NCBI RefSeq assembly: GCF_963667045.1
Contig: NZ_OY762934.1
Location: 1,109,501 to 1,173,500, forward strand
DNA length: 64,000 bases
Direction: 5' to 3'
From: an uncultured Cohaesibacter sp.
GTDB lineage: Bacteria; Pseudomonadota; Alphaproteobacteria; Rhizobiales; Cohaesibacteraceae
Below are positions 8,679 through 16,331 of the stretch, piece after piece (the stretch's first letter is position 1; each line of letters starts with the position of its first letter). The notes beneath the pieces are model-generated. The model was not told the origin of the DNA. It was given only the letters and a program-made list of their open reading frames with translations, and searched no databases. Made by a program: the position numbers and the translations under genes.

Positions 8679-9044
8679 AATCCTTCATTCCATTCGCATT
8701 CACATCATGATCATATGCGAAAAACAAGATTAATGGCGGAATTTAAATGAGGTCCCTCGCTTCTGGTCGTAAAATCGAAAGGATTGACGTCAATCTGCCC
8801 TCTACGATGTGCACTAAAATGAACATCCTGCATATCCATGTCAATATGCTGACGTCTTTTCGTACCTCGACCTTAGGTAATGCTTCGCGGATTTCGGCGA
8901 AACGCCCGGACCCATCCGGATGTTTCGAACAGACAGGCTGTCGGGTGGAGTGTTGGACACCGGCCCGTGACAGCTCCCTTCACGATGATGAGACGCGCTT
9001 GCGGCCATCATCCCTGGTTAAACCACTAATGGGAGGATAGAGCC
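8679..9044. promoter_or_regulatory. Divergent control region with a 14-base perfect palindrome
   Basis: This region separates the AraC gene from the divergent transport/pectinase operon and must hold both promoters. It contains a perfect palindrome GATTGACGTCAATC at 8782-8795; a further TGACGTC occurs about 60 bases downstream, near 8850. AraC-type activators more often use direct repeats, so the palindrome may instead serve a second factor. Close to the first gene, GGGAGG at 9031-9036 is the ribosome site for a TTG start. Confidence 0.5.
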
Positions 9045-9929
9045 TTGAGCGGCGAAAATCGCTATCTCGGTCTTGCCTACCTGTCGCCCTACATCATAGG
9101 GCTGCTGGTCTTTACGGCTTTTCCCTTTGCCTACTCATTCTATCTGAGTTTCACGGACTATTCGCTGATGAGCTCGCCAGAATGGGTTGGTCTGGACAAC
9201 TACACCAAGTTGTTCACCCGGGACCGCACCTTTGACAAATCACTGAAGGTGACCCTGATCTATGTGTTCTCGACGGTTCCGCTCAAACTGGTCTTCGCGC
9301 TGTTTATCGCAGTGATCCTGAACTACAAGCTGAAGGCCATCAACTTCTTCCGTACCGCCTATTATGTGCCGTCCATCCTTGGTGGCTCGATCGCCATTGC
9401 CGTTCTGTGGCGCTATGTCTTTGCCGACACGGGCCTGGTCAACATGGTGCTGGAATCCTTTGGCCTTGAAGGGGTCAACTGGTTCGGCGACCCAACCAAC
9501 GCGCTGTTCACCATCACGCTGTTGCGCTGTTGGCAGTTCGGCTCGGCGATGGTGATCTTCCTTGCCGCCCTGCAGGGCGTCGACAAGTCTCTCTATGAGG
9601 CGGCCGCTGTGGATGATGCCAATCCATGGCAGGTCTTTCGCCACATCACGCTGCCGCTGATCACGCCGGTGATCTTCTTCAACCTGATCATGCAGAGCGT
9701 GCAGGCCTTTCAGGAATTCAATGGCCCATACATCATCACCAACGGCGGCCCGCTGAAATCCACCTACCTGTTGCCACTCTACATCTATGACAAGGCCTTC
9801 AAGAACTTCGAAATGGGCTACGCCTCGGCGATCGCCTGGATCCTGTTCACCATGATCATGATCATGACCGTTGTCGCTTTCTGGTCTTCCAAAAAGTGGG
9901 TCTATTACGCCGGCGACAAAAGGAGCTGA
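9045..9929 (+). CDS. Sugar ABC transporter permease, MalF/TogM type
   Basis: This 294-residue CUT1 permease has six membrane segments (first about GLAYLSPYIIGLLVFTAFPF). The EAA loop is LYEAAAVDDANPWQVFRHIT near residue 190. The only sensible start is a TTG at 9045 preceded at correct distance by GGGAGG. It is the first gene of an operon that continues with a second permease, an ATPase, a GH28 and a GH105 enzyme. That context points to oligogalacturonides or related pectin fragments as substrate, as in the TogMNAB system. The substrate is inferred from neighbours. Confidence 0.85.
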   Translation: MSGENRYLGLAYLSPYIIGLLVFTAFPFAYSFYLSFTDYSLMSSPEWVGLDNYTKLFTRDRTFDKSLKVTLIYVFSTVPLKLVFALFIAVILNYKLKAINFFRTAYYVPSILGGSIAIAVLWRYVFADTGLVNMVLESFGLEGVNWFGDPTNALFTITLLRCWQFGSAMVIFLAALQGVDKSLYEAAAVDDANPWQVFRHITLPLITPVIFFNLIMQSVQAFQEFNGPYIITNGGPLKSTYLLPLYIYDKAFKNFEMGYASAIAWILFTMIMIMTVVAFWSSKKWVYYAGDKRS

Positions 9930-9934
9930 TCACA

Positions 9935-10837
9935 ATGACCATTGCAACGACAAATGTTTCGACTGTCGAGGAGATGGAACGCGTCAACCAGATGATTGCG
10001 CGTCGCCACAAGATCAACTCCGTGATCCGCTATGTACTGCTGGTCGTGGTCGGCTTCGTGATGCTCTATCCGCTGATCTGGCTGATCGGGGCCTCGTTCA
10101 AGACCAACTCGGAGATCTTCTCCAACCCCGGCTTCTGGCCGAAAGAGCCGACCATCAGCGGTTATGTCAAGGGATGGCAGACGTCCACCCCCTATACCTT
10201 CGGGCATTTCTTCTGGAATACCTTCCTGATCATTCTGCCCAAGACCGTGGGCACATGCATCAGCGCCACGCTGGTGGCCTACGGCTTTGCCCGCTTCGAG
10301 TTCCCGATGAAAAAGGTCTTCTTCTCGCTGCTCATCGCAACGCTGCTGCTGCCAAATGTGGTCACCCGCATTCCGCAATATCTACTGTTCCGCGACATGG
10401 GCTGGCTTGATACCTTCCTGCCGCTTTGGGTGCCTTCGGCACTTGCCGGGGATGCGTTCTTCACCTTCATGCTGGTGCAGTTCCTGCGTGGCATTCCCCG
10501 TGACATGGAAGAAGCGGCCCGGGTGGATGGCGCCAACAGCCTGCAGACCCTTTGGTATATCGTCACTCCCCTGCTGGCTCCGGCGCTGATCTCGGTCGCC
10601 CTGTTCCAGTTCATGTGGACCATGAACGACTTCCTTGGCCCGCTCATCTATCTGTCCTCGGTAGACAAGTTCCCTGTCTCCCTGGCACTGAAACTATCCA
10701 TCGACACGACGGAAGCCTTTGACTGGAACCAGATCCTGGCCATGTCCGTGCTCGCCATCACGCCTGCGTTGGTCGTCTTCTTCGTGGCGCAGAAATACTT
10801 CATCGAAGGCATCTCAACCGGCGGAGTTAAAGGGTAA
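9935..10837 (+). CDS. Sugar ABC transporter permease, MalG/TogN type
   Basis: This 300-residue CUT1 permease is the partner of the preceding one. The ATG at 9935 follows AGGAG (9921-9925), and the gene starts 5 bases after the previous stop codon. A long hydrophilic N-terminus (about 30 residues) precedes the first membrane helix (YVLLVVVGFVMLYPLIWLIG). The EAA loop is MEEAARVDGANSLQTLWYIV near residue 195, and the C-terminal FIEGISTGGVKG is the standard MalG-like ending. Confidence 0.86.
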   Translation: MTIATTNVSTVEEMERVNQMIARRHKINSVIRYVLLVVVGFVMLYPLIWLIGASFKTNSEIFSNPGFWPKEPTISGYVKGWQTSTPYTFGHFFWNTFLIILPKTVGTCISATLVAYGFARFEFPMKKVFFSLLIATLLLPNVVTRIPQYLLFRDMGWLDTFLPLWVPSALAGDAFFTFMLVQFLRGIPRDMEEAARVDGANSLQTLWYIVTPLLAPALISVALFQFMWTMNDFLGPLIYLSSVDKFPVSLALKLSIDTTEAFDWNQILAMSVLAITPALVVFFVAQKYFIEGISTGGVKG

Positions 10838-10840
10838 ATC

Positions 10841-11962
10841 ATGGCACACCTTCAACTTAAGAAACTCGTAAAACGCTATCCCAACGGCTTCGAAGCTGTC
10901 CACGGCATTGATCTTGATGTTCAGGATGGTGAGTTCATGGTTCTGGTCGGCCCGTCCGGCTGCGCGAAATCCACCACTCTGCGCATGGTTGCCGGGCTTG
11001 AAACCGTCACCGGCGGCGAGATCCGCATCGGCGAGCAGGTAGTCAATACGCTGGCTCCCGGTCGCCGCGGCATCGCCATGGTGTTCCAGAATTACGCGCT
11101 CTACCCGCACATGAAAGTGAAGAACAACCTGTCGTTCGGCCTTCGTCTGGCCGGTCGTCCGAAAGACGAGATCGAGGCTGCTACGGCAGAAGTGGCCGAC
11201 ATCCTCGAAATCGGCCAGCTGCTAGAACGTCTGCCCAAGGAGCTTTCCGGTGGTCAGGCCCAGCGTGTGGCTCTTGGGCGTGCGCTCATCAAGAAGCCGG
11301 AAGTCTTCCTGTTCGACGAACCGCTTTCAAACCTTGACGCCAAGCTGCGGGCCTCAATGCGCGTTCGCATCACCGACCTGCACCGCCGCCTCAAGGAAGA
11401 AGGCCGTCCGGCGACCGTCATCTATGTGACCCACGACCAGACCGAAGCCATGACCATGGGCGATCGCATCTGCGTCATGAAGGATGGCCATATCATGCAG
11501 GTTGCCGATCCGGTTACCCTCTATGACAAGCCGGACAATGCCTTCGTGGCTGGCTTCATCGGCACGCCGGAAATGAACCTGATGCCAGCAGAGCTGTCGA
11601 TTGCAGGAGCCCATACCCTGAGGGTCGGCTCCCAGACCATCAGTCTTGACGACAGCCTTGCAGCCCGCATCAAGAGCTCCGGCAACCTCAGTGAAGTGAC
11701 CTTCGGTATTCGTCCGCAGCACTTCCATCTGGTCGAGGACGGCACGCCCGACACCCTGACCGGCGAAGTGTCTGCCCTCGAGTTCATGGGACACGAGGTC
11801 TATCTGCACGTCAACGTGGAAGGCCATTCCCTCATCGTGGTGGTTCCGGGCGAAGAGTACGACCCCTCCAAGGTCCGCGGCGCCAAGGTGACGCTGAAAG
11901 TCAACGAGGCCCGCGCCCATGTCTTCGACCGGGAAAGCGGAAAGAACATTTCGCTGACCTGA
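10841..11962 (+). CDS. Sugar ABC transporter ATP-binding protein (UgpC/MsmK/TogA type)
   Basis: This 373-residue MalK-type ATPase lies four bases after the permease gene. Its Walker A reads GPSGCAKST (residues 37-45), with alanine where most relatives have glycine before the catalytic lysine; the lysine and serine are intact. The signature LSGGQAQRVALGRAL, Walker B with DEPLSNLD and the switch VTHDQTEAM are normal. The C-terminal regulatory domain includes FGIRPQHFHL. No binding-protein gene belongs to this operon in the window, so the receptor must be encoded elsewhere. Confidence 0.88.
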   Translation: MAHLQLKKLVKRYPNGFEAVHGIDLDVQDGEFMVLVGPSGCAKSTTLRMVAGLETVTGGEIRIGEQVVNTLAPGRRGIAMVFQNYALYPHMKVKNNLSFGLRLAGRPKDEIEAATAEVADILEIGQLLERLPKELSGGQAQRVALGRALIKKPEVFLFDEPLSNLDAKLRASMRVRITDLHRRLKEEGRPATVIYVTHDQTEAMTMGDRICVMKDGHIMQVADPVTLYDKPDNAFVAGFIGTPEMNLMPAELSIAGAHTLRVGSQTISLDDSLAARIKSSGNLSEVTFGIRPQHFHLVEDGTPDTLTGEVSALEFMGHEVYLHVNVEGHSLIVVVPGEEYDPSKVRGAKVTLKVNEARAHVFDRESGKNISLT

Positions 11963-12164
11963 GCCCCTCACTGCTGGCGCGCCCAGTCGCCTGCGGTGTC
12001 CGGTTGCCCTGCCCGGTCCATTCTCCTCCTCCTACCGGGCGGGGTTCTCCGGCTTCCCAAGGAACCTTGGGCCTCAGAGGAACGACACGGCCCTGCCGCA
12101 CATGACCGCATTGGACGGAGCCCCTCGCCCGATGCCCCTTTTGCAAGATGAGCGAGAATTCTTG

Positions 12165-13694
12165 ATGACTATCACCGCGTCGGCAATCACTGCGCGAACC
12201 GTTGCGCTATGTCTCAATCCGGACAGGAAATCGCGATTTTTCCTGCCAAAGGCCAGCGCCTGGACGCTTCACAGGAATGGGGAGATCGTTCGTTCCGGCG
12301 AAACGGACCGGGTAATCACGTTTCTCGACTGCCTCGAGCCGTCAACACGCTATGTCTTCGAGACTGATGCGGGAGAGCAGTTTGCCTTTACCACGGCGGA
12401 CTGTGCCGGGCGCATCGACATTTCGGACTTTGGCGCCCGCCCGAATGCCGCCAACAATGCCCTTGCCATCACGGCAGCGCTTGCCGCCGTTCCGGTCGGA
12501 GGTACGCTGGCCATCCCCAGGGGGTGCTGGCACACCGGCCCGCTGTTCCTCAAGAGCGACATGACTTTGCATCTGGAACCGGGGGCAACGCTGAAATTCA
12601 TCACCGACCGTGACCAGATCCCCATTCTGCCACCCCATCTGAACGACGGAAAGATGCTCGGATCCTGGGAAGGGCTGCCAGACGCCAGCTACGCCTCCAT
12701 CATCACGGCCATCGGCTGCGTCAATCTCGAGATCTCCGGTTCGGGTACACTGGATGGCTCCGGCGCCGAGGGCGACTGGTGGAGCTGGCCCAAGGAGAGC
12801 CGCAACGGCGCAAGGCGTGCCCGAACCCTGTTCCTGCACCAGTGTGAATCCGTCAGGGTGTCCGGTATCACCGTGCAGAACTCGCCATCATGGACCATCC
12901 ATCCGCTCTACTGCCGTGACATCGAATTTGTCGGGCTGGCCGTCAAGAACCCACCCAATTCGCCCAACACCGACGGCCTTGACCCGGAATGTTGCGACGG
13001 CGTCCTGCTGGAAGGCATCCACTTTACGGTTGGCGACGACTGCATCGCCATCAAGGCTTGCAAGCGTTCCGATGACGGCTCGGCGGACCATCTAAAGCCA
13101 TGCGAGAATATCACCGTGCGCCATTGCTACATGGAACGCGGCCACGGGGCCGTGGTGATTGGCTCGGAAATGAGCGGCTCGGTGCGCCATATCACCATCG
13201 AGCATTGCGAATTTCTCGGCACCGACCGCGGCTTGCGCCTCAAGACCCGGCGCGGGCGCGGCGGCGAGATCGCCCATGTCCGCTGCCACAATATCGCGAT
13301 GCGGGGCGTCCATTCGGCAATCGTCGCCAACTGCTTCTATTTCTGTGACCACGATGGACGCTCGGAATGGGTGCAGTCGCGGCAGCCCCATCCGGTCGAT
13401 GCCTCCACCCCTTCGATCCACGACATCGATATCAGCGATCTCTTCATCCACGACGTGCGCGTTGCCATCGGGGCCTTCTATGGCCTGCCGGAAATGCCCA
13501 TTCGCGCCGTATCCATCAAAAATGTTCATGCCAGTTTCGATGACAGCTCTGAGGGGGACGTGCCGGTCATGGCGCTCCACGTCCCGGTTTGCCATCACGT
13601 TGGCTTCACGACGGAATTTGCCGAAGTGCATTTCCACGATGCGCATGAGTATTTCCCACTTTCCTCTGAACAAGAACAGGCAGAGACATGTTGA
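12165..13694 (+). CDS. Glycoside hydrolase family 28, exo-polygalacturonase-like, cytoplasmic
   Basis: This 509-residue GH28 beta-helix enzyme hydrolyses alpha-1,4 galacturonide bonds. All family motifs are present: NSPNTDG (Asp about residue 270), VGDDCIAIK (Asp pair about 291-292), GHGAVVIGSE (His about 327) and RGLRLKT (Arg about 358, Lys about 360). An N-terminal beta-sandwich-like region of about 80 residues precedes the catalytic helix, as in exo-acting bacterial members. I chose the ATG at 12165, where the conserved fold starts; ATGs at 12102 and 12132 are possible but add low-quality residues. No signal peptide is seen, so it should act on fragments already imported by the upstream transporter. 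The rhamnogalacturonan versus polygalacturonan choice is open. Confidence 0.88.
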   Translation: MTITASAITARTVALCLNPDRKSRFFLPKASAWTLHRNGEIVRSGETDRVITFLDCLEPSTRYVFETDAGEQFAFTTADCAGRIDISDFGARPNAANNALAITAALAAVPVGGTLAIPRGCWHTGPLFLKSDMTLHLEPGATLKFITDRDQIPILPPHLNDGKMLGSWEGLPDASYASIITAIGCVNLEISGSGTLDGSGAEGDWWSWPKESRNGARRARTLFLHQCESVRVSGITVQNSPSWTIHPLYCRDIEFVGLAVKNPPNSPNTDGLDPECCDGVLLEGIHFTVGDDCIAIKACKRSDDGSADHLKPCENITVRHCYMERGHGAVVIGSEMSGSVRHITIEHCEFLGTDRGLRLKTRRGRGGEIAHVRCHNIAMRGVHSAIVANCFYFCDHDGRSEWVQSRQPHPVDASTPSIHDIDISDLFIHDVRVAIGAFYGLPEMPIRAVSIKNVHASFDDSSEGDVPVMALHVPVCHHVGFTTEFAEVHFHDAHEYFPLSSEQEQAETC

Positions 13695-14767
13695 CTTCCT
13701 ATTTCCGCCGTTACGCAGAGAGCTATACCGCCTACAAGAGCGGTCCGGTCTGTTATGAGGACGGTTGCCTGTATCGGGGACTGATCACGCTTTATGAGGC
13801 CACCGGCGAAAGAAGCTGGCTCGACATCCTGATCTCTTTTGCGCAGAAGCAGGTTGCCCCGGACGGAGCGATGACAGGCTATGTGCTTGAAGAATACAAT
13901 ATCGACAACATCCTCTCGGGCCGCGCCTTCCTCTTCCTCTACAAGGAAACCGGTGACGAACGCTATCTTAAGGCCAGCCATACCCTTGCCAGCCAATTGG
14001 AGACACACCCGAGGACCAAGGCGGGCAACTACTGGCACAAGCAGCGCTACCCGCATCAGGTTTGGCTGGACGGCCTCTATATGGGGTTGCCTTTCCAGAT
14101 CGAATATGGACAGTTGACCGGCAACGCCGCCATGGTCGGCGATGCGCTGGCGCAGATGGAACAGGCGCTGATGCTGATGAGCGTCGGCCAGAACGGGCTC
14201 TATGCCCATGGCTATGATGAATCCCGTGAGCAGGCGTGGTCTGACAAGGAAACCGGCCTTTCCCCGGCCCACTGGGCCAGGGCCATTGGCTGGCTGACCG
14301 TTGCTCTGGTCGACATCTGCGAGCTGGTGGGCACAGAGGCAATGGGCCCACTGGCCGAACGCACCGTCAAGCTGCTCGCCGAGATCGTCGAACTGCAGCA
14401 GGACAAGGGTGCATGGCTGCAGGTGATCGACCTGCCGGATCAGGAAGGCAACTATCTGGAAAGCTCGGCAAGCGCCATGTTCTGCTACGCGCTGTTGAAA
14501 GCCTCGCGCCTCGGGCTTGCGACTGATCTCAGCGACCAGTTTGTCCGTGCCGGCCTCAAGGGCCTTGCCTATCTGGAACAGTTGGTAGCTGGCAGTGACC
14601 CACAGGTTCTGCCCCATATCGTCTGTGTGGCAGGGCTCGGCGGCTTCGATGGCAATTATCGAGATGGCACCCCAGCCTATTATGTCAGAGAGAGCATCAA
14701 GGCCGATGACGTCAAGGGCGTTGGCCCGTTCATGATGGCTTCGGCGGAGAAGCTCCTGCGGAAATAG
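13688..14767 (+). CDS. Glycoside hydrolase family 105 (unsaturated uronyl hydrolase)
   Basis: This 359-residue (alpha/alpha)6-barrel enzyme of the YteR/YesR type removes the 4,5-unsaturated galacturonate left at the non-reducing end by pectate or rhamnogalacturonan lyases. The catalytic Asp of the HQVWLDGLYMGLPF motif is residue 128. Other family stretches are HWARAIGWL and NYLESSASAMFCYAL. The gene overlaps the GH28 stop codon by seven bases (13688-13694), so translation is coupled. Without a signal peptide it works in the cytoplasm on imported di- and oligosaccharides. The presence of GH105 implies an extracellular lyase elsewhere in the genome. Confidence 0.9.
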   Translation: MLTSYFRRYAESYTAYKSGPVCYEDGCLYRGLITLYEATGERSWLDILISFAQKQVAPDGAMTGYVLEEYNIDNILSGRAFLFLYKETGDERYLKASHTLASQLETHPRTKAGNYWHKQRYPHQVWLDGLYMGLPFQIEYGQLTGNAAMVGDALAQMEQALMLMSVGQNGLYAHGYDESREQAWSDKETGLSPAHWARAIGWLTVALVDICELVGTEAMGPLAERTVKLLAEIVELQQDKGAWLQVIDLPDQEGNYLESSASAMFCYALLKASRLGLATDLSDQFVRAGLKGLAYLEQLVAGSDPQVLPHIVCVAGLGGFDGNYRDGTPAYYVRESIKADDVKGVGPFMMASAEKLLRK

Positions 14768-14844
14768 AAATAGCGGCTGCGGGAGTAGCCCCTTTCGCAG
14801 TTTGAAGAAAACATCTTGATTGGCTCCTTGCCAATCCGCTTAAG

Positions 14845-14872
14845 GCGACCGGTTTTCCGGTCGCATTTTTTT
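14845..14872 (+). terminator. Rho-independent terminator of the pectin operon
   Basis: A perfect 8-base stem (GCGACCGG, loop TTTT, CCGGTCGC) is followed by A and a run of seven T. It stands 78 bases after the GH105 stop codon and closes the operon. Confidence 0.85.
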
Positions 14873-15170
14873 CACCCGCTTTATCCTGAAGCCTCACCGT
14901 CACGCCAACCAGCGGGACCTCTGAAAGTAAAGAAAATGTCAATTTCAGTACAAAGCAGACATTTCGCAAATAGCCAACCTCAAATTGAAGCATCTTGAAA
15001 TACATTACGCATACTCTTCAATTTCCGGCAATCAATGCAACAATTCAGGAATTTTTTATCTTTCTGTGCAATTTTTATTCGGCATTTAATTTTGACGATT
15101 TTTCTTGATAGCGCATCAAGTCATCGTTTCTGGATTGTTCAATTCGTTTGAGATAGACACGAGAGTCCCC
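14873..15170. other. AT-rich leader region of the tandem receiver gene
   Basis: From about 14930 to 15170 the sequence is clearly poorer in G+C than the genes around it and should carry the promoter of the tandem receiver protein. I see no clear palindrome. A longer open frame begins at 15105, but its first 22 residues do not belong to the receiver fold and have no ribosome site. Confidence 0.35.
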
Positions 15171-16037
15171 ATGCTACGACAGACAGAAGAAGCCGATTCT
15201 CGTCAGGTTCTGCACAAGCTCACGCGGGTCCTTATCGCCGATGACAGTTCTCTGGCACGAGAAGTCATGAAAACCGGCATCAGAAGCCAATATGACATCC
15301 GATATCTGGAAATCACGATTGCAAAAGATGGCAAGGAAGCTTTCACGACGTTGATGACAAAGGAGATCGATCTCGCCTTTATGGACATCAACATGCCGAG
15401 CATGGGGGCCAAAGAGCTGGTTTCAGCTTTACAGGGAACCCCGTCAAAGAACTGCATGGTTGTGGCTGTCTCGTCGAATCTGGATGACAAATCGGAGAAG
15501 GTGCTGGCCAAATATCAGGCCTATCATTTCATGCAAAAGCCTTTCCGGGCACAAGAAATCGCAGATGTTTATCTCACCTATCTGGCGATCACACGCACTT
15601 ACTCCGTGCTGATCGTGGATGATTCCGCGACGATGCGCAAACTGGCCCGCAAGGTGTTCGAAAAAAGCCGTTTTTCATTCGACATTCGTGATGCAGGAAG
15701 TGCGGAAGAAGCCATTTACAAGATGAGAGAACAACCGCCGCAGATCGTGATCACCGATTTCAACATGCCCAATATCGACGGACTGGAACTCGCCGGGGCC
15801 ATTCGAAATGCCTCGGACAAAATCGCGATCTATATGATGTCGACCAACAACACGAGTTATCTTGAGCGGTCCGCAGCCTTCGTCGGTGTGACCGGCTTTC
15901 TTGGAAAACCCTTTTTCCCGGCAGACGTGGAAAGCATTATGCACAATCTGTTGGGGCTGGACACGCCCAAGTTTGGTAAGACAAGAAACATGTTCAGTTT
16001 TCTGGATCGCAAACCGACGGGCAAGCCGGCGAACTAG
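15171..16037 (+). CDS. Stand-alone protein of two receiver (REC) domains
   Basis: This 288-residue response regulator is made of two CheY-like receivers and no output domain. REC1 (about residues 18-140) has the acidic pair in VLIADDSS, the phospho-Asp in FMDINMPSMG and the lysine in MQKPF. REC2 (about 145-265) has VLIVDDSATMRK, VITDFNMPNIDG and LGKPF. Both therefore look phosphorylatable. The second half resembles CheY. No histidine kinase, phosphotransfer protein or chemotaxis gene is adjacent, and the gene is single, flanked by terminators. Members of this kind act as phosphate sinks or partner-binding adaptors; which applies is not shown. Confidence 0.85.
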   Translation: MLRQTEEADSRQVLHKLTRVLIADDSSLAREVMKTGIRSQYDIRYLEITIAKDGKEAFTTLMTKEIDLAFMDINMPSMGAKELVSALQGTPSKNCMVVAVSSNLDDKSEKVLAKYQAYHFMQKPFRAQEIADVYLTYLAITRTYSVLIVDDSATMRKLARKVFEKSRFSFDIRDAGSAEEAIYKMREQPPQIVITDFNMPNIDGLELAGAIRNASDKIAIYMMSTNNTSYLERSAAFVGVTGFLGKPFFPADVESIMHNLLGLDTPKFGKTRNMFSFLDRKPTGKPAN

Positions 16038-16102
16038 CCTCCTCGCCTCAGCAGTACCGGATGCTGCTTCATTGGCGTCTGGCTTCCCCCTTTCCGCAAG
16101 AC

Positions 16103-16140
16103 AAAAAAAGCCCCGTCATGACCTACGGGGCTTTCAGTTT
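16103..16140. terminator. Bidirectional terminator between the receiver gene and adhE
   Basis: AGCCCCGT pairs with ACGGGGCT around an 8-base loop (16110-16132), with seven A on the left and TTCAGTTT on the right. On the minus strand the stem is followed by a run of seven T, a strong terminator for adhE. On the plus strand it is weaker but can serve the receiver gene. Confidence 0.8.
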
Positions 16141-16331
16141 GATATCAGCTTTTGCTTGTGGTCCAACCGCCTGACCTTTTCACTCTGACCATCTACCGAC
16201 CATGACCTGTCGGCGAGCTACTGGGGGCAGGCTTCTTGGAACCTGGCTGGCCGGAAGGACCTCTCGCCCATGCGGGTGGAAGTGACAAGCACGAGTGGCT
16301 CATCCGGTCATCACCATTCTTCTTATTCTTG

